NCBI GenBank assembly: GCA_014763895.1
Contig: JACXUM010000028.1
Coordinates: 1 to 32,993 of the forward strand
DNA: 32,993 bases
Origin: Campylobacterales bacterium
GTDB taxonomy: Bacteria > Campylobacterota > Campylobacteria > Campylobacterales > Sulfurovaceae
Direction: 5' to 3'
The notes beneath the pieces were generated by a model, which saw only the letters and a list, made by a program, of their open reading frames with translations, ran no database searches and was not told where the DNA came from. A program made the position numbers and the translations under genes. Positions 22,083-30,924 of this stretch are shown piece after piece (positions within the stretch are counted from its first letter, which is position 1; every line of letters starts with the position of its first letter).

Positions 22083-22889
22083 ATGAAGATCAAAGGTCTT
22101 TTGTTGGATTTGGGCGGGGTATTGTTCGTTGGAGAGAAGCCAATTGAAGGTGCGATCGAAACACTGAAGGAACTGAGAAAACAATTCAAGATACGGTTTG
22201 TGACCAATACCTCACGCACCGTGCCAAAAACCGTTTATGATAAACTGCTCAAGATGGGGTTTGAATTAAAGGAAGAAGAGATATTCTCTGCATTGAGCGC
22301 TTCTAAGAGCTATCTTGAGGCGCATGGGGCAGGGGCATATATCTTGGCAACTAAAGAAGCTGATGTTTTTCTAGAAATGCCTGATACCCTGCCTCTAAAG
22401 TATGTGCTGGTCTCAGATGCCTATGACCGTTTTGACTACGAGAAACTGAACCATGCCTACCGTCTGCTACTTGACGGAGCGCAGCTTCTGGGTGTGGCCA
22501 AAAACTATCATTTCAAAGACAGTGATGAGAAGTTGAGTCTTGATTCAGGTGTATTTGTCGAGGCTTTGGAACATGCCTCCGGACAGAAAGCCCTCATTCT
22601 GGGTAAACCAAGCTGTGATTTTTTTGCCAGTGCGATCTCTTCTATGGGACTTTCAAAAGAAGAAGTATTGATGGTAGGAGATGATATCGTCAGCGATGTT
22701 GAAGGGGCGCAACGGTGCGGCATCAAGGCAGTACAGGTCAAAACAGGAAAGTTCCGCCCCGAAGATCTCCAAAAAGGCATTGAACCAGACTATATCATCG
22801 AAGATATCACGCAGCTGACAGATCTGGTACTGGATGAAATCAGTAACAAAAAAGTTAGATCGTCATCACTGCCCAGCTCTCATCTTTGA
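22083..22889 (+). CDS. HAD-superfamily subclass IIA phosphatase (LHPP/NagD-like)
   Basis: The ATG at 22083 is chosen because a strong ribosome site (GGAGG) lies eight to twelve bases before it, giving 268 residues. Motif I is LLLDLGGVLF, in which the second Asp of the usual DxDGV is replaced by Gly, much as in LHPP proteins, where it is Ser. Motif II is FVTNTSR, motif III is ILGKPS, and motif IV is MVGDDIVSDVEGAQ. The cap lies between motifs II and III as in class IIA. A hydrolase for small phosphate esters or phospho-amino acids is likely. The missing general acid makes the substrate uncertain. The 3' end overlaps the convergent DsrE-like gene by 35 bases. Confidence 0.88.
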   Translation: MKIKGLLLDLGGVLFVGEKPIEGAIETLKELRKQFKIRFVTNTSRTVPKTVYDKLLKMGFELKEEEIFSALSASKSYLEAHGAGAYILATKEADVFLEMPDTLPLKYVLVSDAYDRFDYEKLNHAYRLLLDGAQLLGVAKNYHFKDSDEKLSLDSGVFVEALEHASGQKALILGKPSCDFFASAISSMGLSKEEVLMVGDDIVSDVEGAQRCGIKAVQVKTGKFRPEDLQKGIEPDYIIEDITQLTDLVLDEISNKKVRSSSLPSSHL

Positions 22890-23199
22890 GGCAGTGTGTC
22901 AGCATCTCCCCGGTATGGGTGTTTTCTATGCCGAGTTCTTTTAAGGCCTCCGTAGCACCGTAATCATCGGTACATACAATACATGCGCTCATGGTTACGC
23001 CGGTAGCTTGTATCTGCTTTAGGCGCTCTTGTATCTCTGGATCCTGGGCTGCAAGTTTGATAGACGGCCCCCAGATCATCAGATGGGCTTCTTCCCAGTA
23101 GGCGCGCTCGAGGATGACCGAACCGTAAAGCAACGGGAGTTTCATGGCGACTTCCCTGTCCTGGCTTGACCAGACAATGAGCAGTTTGTTTTTTTTCAT
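22855..23199 (-). CDS. DsrE-family small protein
   Basis: The protein has 114 residues and a DsrE/F-like alpha/beta fold: KLLIVWSSQDREVAMKLPLLY at the N-terminus, HLMIWGPSIKLAA in the middle, then GVTMSACIVCTDDYGA with two cysteines (SACIVC) at the place of the family's redox or sulfur-carrier cysteine. In sulfur-metabolising bacteria such proteins may relay persulfide sulfur, but many have no known role. It is the last gene of a five-gene minus-strand operon, 24 bases after the exported protein, and overlaps the convergent HAD gene. Confidence 0.82.
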   Translation of the reverse strand: MKKNKLLIVWSSQDREVAMKLPLLYGSVILERAYWEEAHLMIWGPSIKLAAQDPEIQERLKQIQATGVTMSACIVCTDDYGATEALKELGIENTHTGEMLTHCLKDESWAVMTI

Positions 23200-23223
23200 C
23201 TTATTCTCTTTAGGTATGGTATT

Positions 23224-23673
23224 TTACTCTTCTGGGAGTATCTGAGAGGGAAGGTCAGGGAAACGTTTTTTGAGTGTTCCAAAATAGCCGGGCTCTCCAA
23301 GGCATTCGGGATTTTCTATTTCCGTACAGGGAATCTCAACAATTTTCCATACGCCGTTTTCAACATGCAGCAGCGCCGAGATATCTTCATAGTGGTTTGT
23401 CCCGTCCGCTGATTGGGGAAGTGTATGCACCCATGCCCAGCCATCTTTGACTTTGAGGTAGCTAACGACAAATACAGCTTCAACCCCGTTCATCTTTTTA
23501 ACCTCTTGTCTGAGGGTATCAAGGATCTGTATTCGAACGGGATCTCCTGGGGGCGGTGTAAAGGAAAAACTTGAACTCTGTTTTGTTGATTCAATATCTT
23601 TTGCAAGTGCAAAGGAGGTAGTCACACTTAGGGCCATCAAAACTATAAACAAAGAAAAAGAGTGAACTTTCAT
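23224..23673 (-). CDS. Exported protein of unknown function
   Basis: The protein has 149 residues with a clear signal peptide (about 1-24, ending SFALA). The mature part starts with a Ser/Pro-rich stretch, then alternating strands (AVFVVSYLKVKDGWAWVHTL, ISALLHVENGVWKIVEIPC) and two cysteines that may pair. The shape recalls small periplasmic proteins with an NTF2- or cystatin-like sheet, but no family is recognised. Its start overlaps the end of the YaiI-family gene (ATGA), so it is translated in the same operon. Confidence 0.8.
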   Translation of the reverse strand: MKVHSFSLFIVLMALSVTTSFALAKDIESTKQSSSFSFTPPPGDPVRIQILDTLRQEVKKMNGVEAVFVVSYLKVKDGWAWVHTLPQSADGTNHYEDISALLHVENGVWKIVEIPCTEIENPECLGEPGYFGTLKKRFPDLPSQILPEE

Positions 23674-24182
23674 GGCAACTCCCCTGTATTTGGATCTATT
23701 TTAGCATAAATTTCAGAAGGATGACTAAAATCGTTTGATGTATGTTTGGTTAAAAAACGATGCAAGGCATTGGCAAAAGCATGGGCATCTTTTTGGCTGA
23801 AGGGTTTAGGCCCTTTTGTCATTTCCCCGCTGTTTCGTATCTCTTCCATGAGATTGCGCATAGCCAGGTACTGTTTGATATTCTCAACACTGTAAAGCTC
23901 ACCTCTGTGGTCTATGGCATGGGCATCTTGGGAGATGATGCGGTCGGCCAGAGGGATGTCGGCAGTGATGACAAGATCACCTTTTTGGCAGTGTTGTACA
24001 ATGGTATGATCTGCTTGGTCTGCTCCCTCGCCTACGATGAGATAGGTGATGTGCTCCGAGTTGCCTATAGAGATTTTTTTGTTGGAAACGACATAGGTTT
24101 TCATCCCCAGACGTTCGATGCTTCTAAGTACGATAGGCTTGAGCAGGTTAGGGAAAGCATCCCCGTCGATATAGAGCGTCAC
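23670..24182 (-). CDS. YaiI/YqxD family (DUF188) protein
   Basis: This 170-residue protein is typical of the UPF0178 family, a PIN-like fold: MTLYIDGDAFPN at the N-terminus, GADQADHTIVQHCQKGDLVITADIPLA in the middle (acidic residues at the presumed metal site), and a RGELYSVENIK segment. Some predicted nuclease features exist, but the reaction is unknown. It overlaps the YwbE-like gene by four bases and the exported-protein gene by four bases. Confidence 0.9.
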   Translation of the reverse strand: MTLYIDGDAFPNLLKPIVLRSIERLGMKTYVVSNKKISIGNSEHITYLIVGEGADQADHTIVQHCQKGDLVITADIPLADRIISQDAHAIDHRGELYSVENIKQYLAMRNLMEEIRNSGEMTKGPKPFSQKDAHAFANALHRFLTKHTSNDFSHPSEIYAKIDPNTGELP

Positions 24183-24379
24183 ACTATCTCCTGGACTCTT
24201 CCGACTTCTCCCGTATTGAGCCGTACTTTGATCCCGTGGGGATGGGTAGGAGAGTTGGTGAGGATCTTTTGGACCTTTCCATAGGTCAGGCGTCCGGTTG
24301 CCTGATCTTCTTTGAGCACGACGGCAACATCGAGACCATACCTGATATTGGCGCGTATCCTGCCGTCTTTAGAGGGCAT
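24179..24379 (-). CDS. YwbE-family (DUF2196) small protein
   Basis: Starting at the ATG at 24377-24379 (MPSKDGRIRANIRYGLDVAV), the product has 66 residues, the usual length of YwbE-like proteins. The motifs are GRIRANIRYGLDV, LTYGKVQKILTNSPTHPHGIKVRL and VGRVQEIV, a small basic beta-barrel-like protein. The upstream extension of the frame would overlap the preceding gene by 80 bases and is not conserved in style. Its start overlaps the stop of the 169-residue gene, and its stop overlaps the YaiI start. Function unknown. Confidence 0.88.
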   Translation of the reverse strand: MPSKDGRIRANIRYGLDVAVVLKEDQATGRLTYGKVQKILTNSPTHPHGIKVRLNTGEVGRVQEIV

Positions 24380-24878
24380 GTTCTGTCTTTGATTCGTAGT
24401 TGAGTACTTTTTTGACCGTCTCCACGGAACAAAAAAATAGCGCATCAAATACAGGGTTGAGCCGCGTGGTCTTTTCGTCTATGACTTCAAAAGGCTGGAA
24501 GAAAAAGCCGTTGCCGTCTTCTTTGCGTGCAGGTTTGACTATGAATACGATAGGTTTGAGGGTACGTACGAGGTTGAGTACCTTTTTATAGCCCTTGCCG
24601 GTTGTTTCGGGAAGAAGATTACCTCTTTGGCTTTCTCCCAGACGTGCTTTAAGAAGAAGTTGGAGTTTGTCGTTAAAAATGACCTTGTTCCACTTGACAC
24701 TGCCTAGGGGCATAGTAAACTCATGGTTCCCGGCAGTAAGCGGATGGGGTTTTGTTTCACGGATGGCTTCTAAAAGCTGAAGAAAGAAATTCTTGCCCCC
24801 AAATGCATCGGCACAGCGTAAAAGTTTTTCGTGATAAGCCTGTTTTTGAGCCTCATCAAGGTTGTTAAAGTCGCACAT
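24369..24878 (-). CDS. Conserved-looking protein of unknown function, first gene of a five-gene operon
   Basis: This soluble protein of 169 residues reads as alternating helices and strands (LLRCADAFGGKNFFLQLLEAI, then KVIFNDKLQLLLKARLG, then KPIVFIVKPARKEDGNGFFFQPFEVIDEK). There is no signal peptide and no metal motif. I do not recognise the family. It starts the operon that continues with YwbE, YaiI, an exported protein and DsrE. A TATAAT (24907-24912 on the minus strand) with TTTGAG 16 bases upstream forms its promoter. Confidence 0.78.
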   Translation of the reverse strand: MCDFNNLDEAQKQAYHEKLLRCADAFGGKNFFLQLLEAIRETKPHPLTAGNHEFTMPLGSVKWNKVIFNDKLQLLLKARLGESQRGNLLPETTGKGYKKVLNLVRTLKPIVFIVKPARKEDGNGFFFQPFEVIDEKTTRLNPVFDALFFCSVETVKKVLNYESKTEHAL

Positions 24879-24906
24879 GATGACTTTCCTTGTTTTAATT
24901 TATGCC

Positions 24907-24934
24907 ATTATAGCGGAATTATTGCAAGCTCAAA
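24907..24934 (-). promoter_or_regulatory. Promoter of the five-gene unknown operon
   Basis: On the minus strand TTTGAG (24929-24934) and TATAAT (24907-24912) are 16 bases apart, 29 bases before the ATG at 24878. Confidence 0.5.
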
Positions 24935-25046
24935 TATCTTTGTACTGATTCCAATATTTTCTGTTTATGACATGTTTTGCCAAAATCATTTTACATAAAA
25001 TGTGCTACACTGTAAAAAACAGTAGTATGATCAACAAGGTTAAGAT

Positions 25047-27560
25047 ATGATAGTCGCTTATCCCCACCATTTGACGATAGAGACCATTGAAGGTGAACTT
25101 CATAGTTCAAAACTGGGATTGGATGATGCTGCCATCAGGGAACGTTTTGCGCTTTACGGTTCCAATGAGATCGAAGAGAAAAAAAAGAATCTTTTTCTGC
25201 TTTTTTTTTCTCAGTTTAAAAGCCCTTTGGTCAATGTACTGATCATTGCTTCACTTTTGTCTTTTTTTCTTAAAAATTATCATGAAGGGATCGTGATCCT
25301 TCTTATACTTCTGATCAATGCCTTGATCGGATTTTGGCAAGAGGTCAAGGCGCTAACCTCTATAGAAGCACTTAAAAAGCTGACACAGAACAAAACGATG
25401 GTTAGGAGGAATGGTCGGGTCATATCTATTGATTCGGCCAAGCTGGTACCTGGCGATGTCGTGCTTTTAAGTGAAGGGGATATCGTTCCGGCGGATATCC
25501 GGCTTCTTGAAACCAATGGATTGGTTGTGGATGAATCCATCCTTACCGGGGAATCTTTGCCGGTTATCAAGGATGCAAAACTGATCCTTCCCAAAGAAAC
25601 ACAGCCTTATGAACTTGACAATATGGCGCTTTCTGGGACTGTGGTGACCAAAGGGAATGCGGAAGGTTTTGTGGTTTATACAGGTACGGATAGCTATCTT
25701 GCTTCCATCGCACAAAAGGCTAAGGAGGCTTCGCCTGATTCACCTCTAGTCAAGGCATTAGAAGTGTTCATCAAGAAGCACATGAGCGTTTTGCTCGTTT
25801 TAATTCTTCTAACAGCGATTTTGGCATTATGGCAGGGAAGAGAATTTTTTGAGGTGGTCTATCTTGTCATTGCGGAGTTGGTTTCGGCTGTGCCGGAAGG
25901 ACTGCCTATTGTGGTTACATTGGTTCTAACCATCGGTGCGATGAGCCTGAGCCTTCGAAAGGTCTATATCCGACATTTGCCTTCAGCACAGACATTGGGC
26001 AGTACAACGGTGATCGCTTCAGATAAAACCGGAACCATCACAGAGGGAAAACTAAAAGTAGAAAAGACCTTTTCTCTTGATGATGCCTTTATCCAAACGG
26101 TTTCATCCCTTGCAAACGAATATACCCAAGGCAAAGGTGATCCGATCGATATCGCACTTGCGTTTTGGGTTGGCAGAGCAACCTATGAAAAGATCCGCGA
26201 AGAATACCCCCGCGTGAATCTCTATCCGTTTGATACAGAGTATCGGCTGATGGGAAGTTCCCATATCCTTGAAGATGAACATAAACTTTTTGTTAAAGGT
26301 GCTTTTGAAACGCTAAAAGATATGGCTTTAAACAGGCAAGATATAGAAAAACTCCAAATGGAGCATGATCAGATGGCCCGTGAGGGGTTGCGTGTTATCG
26401 CTCTTGGAATGGGTGAGCACACGACCGATGATATTGAAAAGTGGCAAGTTAGGATCGTGGGGTTGGTAGGATTTATCGATCCGCCGAAAGCCGGTGTCAT
26501 TGATGCGGTGAAGACTGCACAAAAAGCGGGGTTGAGAGTGATCATGATCACCGGTGACAATCCGTTGACAGCAACTGCGGTTGCAAGGTCAGTAGGGATC
26601 TATAACGAAGGTGATATGACACTTACCGGGCATGAGCTTTCAGAGATGGATGATGATACAGTCAAGTCAAAATTAGATAGGGTCAGTGTATTTTCTCGTG
26701 TATTGCCTGAGCACAAATACCGCATTGTACAACTGCTTCAGCAAATTGGAGAGGTCGTAGCCGTAACCGGTGATGGGGCGAATGATGTTCCGGCTTTGAA
26801 GGCAGCCGACCTTGGAATAGGAATGGGAAGCGGTACGGATGCTGCAAAATCAACTGCAAAAATGGTCTTGGCGGACAATAATCTCTCCGTTATAGTCGAC
26901 GCTATCAGACAGGGGCGTACGATAGCGGGCAACATTAAAAAGGCGATCTATTTTTTGGTTTCCACCAGTCTGGATGAGGTTATTTTGATCACCGGAGCGA
27001 TCTTGATAGCATTGCCTTTGCCGCTTTATCCTGTGCAGATATTGTGGATCAATCTTGTTTCTGACAGTGCTATGGACAAGACCTTCCCTTTTATGAAAGA
27101 TGAGGAAGATGTCATGCGCAGACCTCCCATACGGCTTCACGAACAGTTTCTGAGCAAAACGCAGATCTTTCGGATACTCTATGCTGCTCTTGTGATCAGT
27201 CTGGGTGCATTGTTCATCTATGTGTGGATGCTTGAGCATAAAGGGCAGGAATATGCAGTCTCGACGGTGTTTAGCGGATTTGTCATTGCTACCTGGATGA
27301 ATGGGCTGCAGTCTCTCAAAGAACATGAACCTTTTTTGAAAAATATCAAACGTTCTTTACAGATCAACCCCTATATATTTTACGGGATAGGAGTCGGGGT
27401 GGTGTTACAGCTTTCAGCCGTTACATGGTTACCCGAAGTTTTTCATACAGTACCATTGGATAAAGAATCCTTACTTATGGTTGGATTATTGGCTTTGTGG
27501 GTATTTGGTATGCTGGAGATACGCCAGTGGATCATATATCTTGTTAAAAAACATCAATAA
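25047..27560 (+). CDS. P2-type cation-transporting ATPase
   Basis: The protein has 837 residues and is complete. It has the N-terminal cation-ATPase domain, TGES (167-170), the membrane motif PEGLP (283-287), the phosphorylation site DKTGT (D326), and the hinge TGDGANDVPALKAADLGIGMG. The last membrane helices include STSLDEV and NLVSDSAMD, corresponding to the SERCA M5 (N-x2-E) and M6 (N-x2-T-D) ion sites, with Ser in place of Asn in M5. PEGLP and M6 N-x-x-S-D favour Ca2+ (or Mn2+) export like bacterial PMR1/LMCA1 pumps over Na/K transport. No zinc-type CPC motif is present. The ion is inferred. It ends six bases from the convergent upp gene. Confidence 0.92.
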   Translation: MIVAYPHHLTIETIEGELHSSKLGLDDAAIRERFALYGSNEIEEKKKNLFLLFFSQFKSPLVNVLIIASLLSFFLKNYHEGIVILLILLINALIGFWQEVKALTSIEALKKLTQNKTMVRRNGRVISIDSAKLVPGDVVLLSEGDIVPADIRLLETNGLVVDESILTGESLPVIKDAKLILPKETQPYELDNMALSGTVVTKGNAEGFVVYTGTDSYLASIAQKAKEASPDSPLVKALEVFIKKHMSVLLVLILLTAILALWQGREFFEVVYLVIAELVSAVPEGLPIVVTLVLTIGAMSLSLRKVYIRHLPSAQTLGSTTVIASDKTGTITEGKLKVEKTFSLDDAFIQTVSSLANEYTQGKGDPIDIALAFWVGRATYEKIREEYPRVNLYPFDTEYRLMGSSHILEDEHKLFVKGAFETLKDMALNRQDIEKLQMEHDQMAREGLRVIALGMGEHTTDDIEKWQVRIVGLVGFIDPPKAGVIDAVKTAQKAGLRVIMITGDNPLTATAVARSVGIYNEGDMTLTGHELSEMDDDTVKSKLDRVSVFSRVLPEHKYRIVQLLQQIGEVVAVTGDGANDVPALKAADLGIGMGSGTDAAKSTAKMVLADNNLSVIVDAIRQGRTIAGNIKKAIYFLVSTSLDEVILITGAILIALPLPLYPVQILWINLVSDSAMDKTFPFMKDEEDVMRRPPIRLHEQFLSKTQIFRILYAALVISLGALFIYVWMLEHKGQEYAVSTVFSGFVIATWMNGLQSLKEHEPFLKNIKRSLQINPYIFYGIGVGVVLQLSAVTWLPEVFHTVPLDKESLLMVGLLALWVFGMLEIRQWIIYLVKKHQ

Positions 27561-27566
27561 ATAGGA

Positions 27567-28190
27567 TTATCCCGGCGTATTGTAAGCTCTGTCTCCGGCA
27601 TCTCCAAGGCCTGGGATAATAAACATCTGGCCATTGAGCTTTTCATCGATCTGGGCGATATAGAGGTTGATATCGGGATGTTTTTGGTCCACAACAGCAA
27701 GCCCTTCAGGTGAACCGATGAGGTTAAGTGAAATGATGTTTGCAGGTGATTTTGTTTTGATCAGTGCGATGGCATCACTGAGCGATCCTCCAGTAGCGAC
27801 CATTGGATCGACGATGATTACTGTTTTGCCATCACAAGGCGGGATACGATCATAATAAAGAACACTTTGATGGGTTTTCTCATCCCGTTTCATCGCCAAA
27901 AATCCGAATGATGCCAAAGGAAAGAGTGCCGAAAGCGACTCGATCATCGGAAGGCCTGCACGCAGAATCGCGACAAATACAAGATCTTCTTCTTTAAGGA
28001 AATCAAAAGTGGCTTCTTGTTGCCACGTAGTGATGGTTTGTTTTTGAGGTTGTTGGGATTGGAGTGCCTCATAGGCCAAAAAGCGTGCCAACTCCTGAAC
28101 CGTATGCCGAAAACGAAGAGCGTCCGTTTTGGTTTCGCGGAGACGGTTCAGCAGATTTTTTACAACAATGTTGGAAAGTTCATGGATCAT
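27567..28190 (-). CDS. upp: Uracil phosphoribosyltransferase
   Basis: The 207-residue enzyme converts uracil and PRPP to UMP in pyrimidine salvage. It carries the PRPP loop VIIVDPMVATGGSLSDA and the C-terminal uracil-binding GLGDAGDRAYNTPG typical of Upp. The N-terminal NLLNRLRETKTDALRFRHTVQELARFLAYEA is also typical. AAAGGAG a few bases before the ATG is a strong ribosome site. It is monocistronic here. Confidence 0.96.
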   Translation of the reverse strand: MIHELSNIVVKNLLNRLRETKTDALRFRHTVQELARFLAYEALQSQQPQKQTITTWQQEATFDFLKEEDLVFVAILRAGLPMIESLSALFPLASFGFLAMKRDEKTHQSVLYYDRIPPCDGKTVIIVDPMVATGGSLSDAIALIKTKSPANIISLNLIGSPEGLAVVDQKHPDINLYIAQIDEKLNGQMFIIPGLGDAGDRAYNTPG

Positions 28191-28308
28191 TAGGATCTCC
28201 TTTGGAGGATGGATTGATTGATTATATCTAAAAAATTAAGACCATGATAAAGTGAATGCATGAAATGGACATGGTTTTTACCGCTAAGTTCTTATCTTAA
28301 TAAAATGT

Positions 28309-28314
28309 TATAAT
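28309..28314 (+). promoter_or_regulatory. -10 box of the FtsH-like/antiporter operon
   Basis: TATAAT at 28309-28314 lies 40 bases before the ATG at 28354. AGAGGGATA precedes the ATG as a ribosome binding site. No clear -35 is seen. Confidence 0.5.
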
Positions 28315-28353
28315 GATAGCTGATCAAAGTCTGAGAAGAAGAGGGATAAGAGT

Positions 28354-29700
28354 ATGACCGGAAAAAAAGCAAAAGAGACTCCGAAGCTTCATCGATCTAA
28401 AATCGGATTTGATGATATAGTAGGGCATAAACAGATCAAAGAACGTCTCAAGTCAATTATCAATATTATCAAAAATCCCAGCAAACTAAGACGTTTTGAT
28501 ATTCTTCCTCCCAAAGGATTGCTCTTATATGGTCCCATCAGCGTGGGTAAAAGCATGCTTGCCAAAGCATTTGCCAAAGAAGCAGGTATGCCTTATTATG
28601 AGATATCTGGTTCGAAACTTTTTGAAATCACTTATATCAAAGAGGTCTATGATAAGGCTAAAAAACATGCTCCCTGTATTGTCCTACTTGAAGATATCGA
28701 TGTCAAAGGGCTCTTGCAGGGTGCTATCGCAAATGTCTCTTTTTCAGATATTGCCAAAGTTCTTGAATCGATCGATGCAATGGTTTTTACGATTGCTACG
28801 GCTGAGAGTCTTGAGGATGTCGATCCTGTTTTAACTGCACCTCAGAAGCTTGATTTTTTACTTGAAGTATCCAAACTTGATAAAGATGCCAGAAAGTATT
28901 TTATAGAGAAGATCTTGCAAAAGCCGCATGATCCCAAGATCAATGTTGAACGTATTGTACGTTACATTACGGGAATGAGCGCGATGGAGCTGGAGCGGTT
29001 GGGAAGGATGGCAGCATTGAGCGTGATCGAACAAGACAAAAAAGAGATCACCGAAGAGATCCTCATCGAACAGATCAACATTATCAAATACGGGCATAAG
29101 ATCGAAAAAGAGATGGTTAAAAACCTTGAAGAAGAGATGAAGATGACAGCCTATCATGAGGCAGCTCATGCAGTGCTTTCGTCTATCCTTGTACCCCAGA
29201 TCAAAATCGAGCAGGTCACGATAGCCCCTAGAAGCAAAATGCTCGGTTTTGTTTCGTACAACGCAGAAGACCAGGTTTCAAACGTGACCAAAGAAGAGCT
29301 CTTTTTTGATGTCTGCATCCTTCTTTCGGGACGTCTTGCCAAGATCAAAAAAGCGGGGGAAGAGCAGATGGACAGCGGTGCGGTCAATGATCTTTCACAG
29401 GCTTCTTTGCAGGTATATGCAGCTATCTCCAATCTCGGGATGGACAAAGAACTCGGGTTTATCAACATTGAGTCTGTTACAGCGCTTGATAACTATTTTT
29501 TGAGTCAGCAGATAGAGAAACGCTTCTTGTTTTGGATCAATGAAGCCAAAGCCTATGCTGAAAAACTGGTTGATCATTATTGGAACAAGATCGAAGCAGT
29601 GGCCCAAAAACTGATCGAGCAGGAAATCGTTGAGAGTGATGAACTGATCAAGATCGTCGGGAAAAGAAAGAGAGCCCATAAGCTGCCGGAAGGAATCTAG
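28354..29700 (+). CDS. Soluble FtsH-like AAA/M41 protein with degenerate ATPase site
   Basis: The protein has 448 residues and lacks the two N-terminal membrane helices of FtsH. Walker A is GPISVGKS (60-67) and Walker B is CIVLLEDID (108-116). The sensor-1 Asn and the arginine fingers of the second region of homology (FtsH LRPGRFDR) are replaced by LTAPQKLDF (160-168), and the aromatic pore loop is not recognisable. The protease part keeps the zinc motif HEAAH (268-272) and a third-ligand Asp, D346 (GAVNDLSQA). It may therefore be a peptidase with impaired unfolding, or a regulator. It is followed after three bases by a CPA2 antiporter gene. Confidence 0.87.
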   Translation: MTGKKAKETPKLHRSKIGFDDIVGHKQIKERLKSIINIIKNPSKLRRFDILPPKGLLLYGPISVGKSMLAKAFAKEAGMPYYEISGSKLFEITYIKEVYDKAKKHAPCIVLLEDIDVKGLLQGAIANVSFSDIAKVLESIDAMVFTIATAESLEDVDPVLTAPQKLDFLLEVSKLDKDARKYFIEKILQKPHDPKINVERIVRYITGMSAMELERLGRMAALSVIEQDKKEITEEILIEQINIIKYGHKIEKEMVKNLEEEMKMTAYHEAAHAVLSSILVPQIKIEQVTIAPRSKMLGFVSYNAEDQVSNVTKEELFFDVCILLSGRLAKIKKAGEEQMDSGAVNDLSQASLQVYAAISNLGMDKELGFINIESVTALDNYFLSQQIEKRFLFWINEAKAYAEKLVDHYWNKIEAVAQKLIEQEIVESDELIKIVGKRKRAHKLPEGI

Positions 29701-29703
29701 GTT

Positions 29704-30924
29704 ATGGATGTACATGATTTTTTCCTGATGCTTTTCTTTATCCTGGTGAGTGCCAGGATATTGGGAGAGCTCTTTGCAAGGATTGGCATCCCTTCCGTTC
29801 TTGGAGAGTTGAGTGCAGGAATTTTACTTGGCGTTTCCGGACTTGGTCTTATAGAAGTCAATGAGATACTCAAAGTACTTGCGGAGATCGGTATATTGTT
29901 GTTGCTTTTTGATGTTGGGCTCGATACTGATCTTCATAGGCTAAAAGAAGCCGGGATGAAAGCGGGAGTTGTAGCTATATTTGGGGTACTTCTTCCTTTC
30001 GGTGCGGCGGCAATAGTCTCTTATTTTATGTGCGGTTTGAATTTGGGTGTTTCCCTATTTATCGGTGGAACGCTTACCGCAACCAGTATCGGAATTACGA
30101 TCAGGGTACTTAAAGACCTGCACAGGGATCAGAGCAATATCGCACAGATCGTCATCGGTGCGGCAGTGATCGATGATATTCTGGGTGTTATCATCCTTGT
30201 ATTTATCTACGATTATACCGTAACAAAAGAGATCAGCCTTACCAATACTTTCAGTATCACAGGGTACATCTTTTTATTTTTACTGCTTGCACCGGTATTT
30301 GCCAATATCATGTCCGATCTTGTTAGAAAATTTGATGCGGTTACAAGGGTACCCGGATTTATCCCGACAACCATTGTTTCTATGATCGCGTTTTTTGCCT
30401 ATCTTTCACATCTTGCCGGGGCACCTGAAATATTGGGTTCATTTGCTGCAGGTATCGCACTTTCAAGAAGGTTTATCCTCCCTTTTGGGCTAGGGCTCAA
30501 CAAAGATGCACAATTCCTCGAAAATGTCAAAAATGCTATCCAGCCTATCTCACAGATCTTTACACCGATTTTTTTTGTCATGGTTGGGCTTTCAATGAAC
30601 CTCAAAGTGATCGATTTTACTTCAGTGGATTTTTGGTGTCCGGCACTGGTTTTTTTGCTGATAGCGGTTCTTGGAAAGTTCCTTGGTGGTTTGATCTTAT
30701 GGAGGATGCCTTTGCTGGAAAAAACTATGGTCGGTATTTCAATGGTTCCAAGGGGTGAGGTAGGTTTGATATTTGCAGAGATCGGAAGAACCAATGGCAT
30801 TCTTGGAAATGAGATCTATGCGGTTTTGATCTTCGTGATCATAGTCACGACCGTACTCCCTCCTTTCTTACTCAAATGGCTTTTTAAGATCGAAAGTACG
30901 ATGAGGGCAGAAGGAGAGATTTAA
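29704..30924 (+). CDS. CPA2-family cation/proton antiporter
   Basis: This membrane protein of 406 residues with about 12 helices has the CPA2 features GIPSVLGELSAGILLG near the N-terminus, the helix LLLFDVGLDTDL, GGTLTATSIGITIRVL, and the ion-binding Asp pair in AAVIDDILG. It has no C-terminal RCK/TrkA domain, so it is the short NapA/KefB-core type. It would exchange Na+ or K+ for protons. It is translated three bases after the FtsH-like gene stop, so the two are co-expressed. A regulatory or quality-control link between them is inference. Confidence 0.92.
   Translation: MDVHDFFLMLFFILVSARILGELFARIGIPSVLGELSAGILLGVSGLGLIEVNEILKVLAEIGILLLLFDVGLDTDLHRLKEAGMKAGVVAIFGVLLPFGAAAIVSYFMCGLNLGVSLFIGGTLTATSIGITIRVLKDLHRDQSNIAQIVIGAAVIDDILGVIILVFIYDYTVTKEISLTNTFSITGYIFLFLLLAPVFANIMSDLVRKFDAVTRVPGFIPTTIVSMIAFFAYLSHLAGAPEILGSFAAGIALSRRFILPFGLGLNKDAQFLENVKNAIQPISQIFTPIFFVMVGLSMNLKVIDFTSVDFWCPALVFLLIAVLGKFLGGLILWRMPLLEKTMVGISMVPRGEVGLIFAEIGRTNGILGNEIYAVLIFVIIVTTVLPPFLLKWLFKIESTMRAEGEI

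Noticed and set aside
25047-27560. Heavy-metal (P1B) ATPase linked to the zinc and arsenic genes
   Set aside because: There is no CPC or other P1B membrane motif and no N-terminal metal-binding domain. The PEGLP motif places it among P2 pumps.
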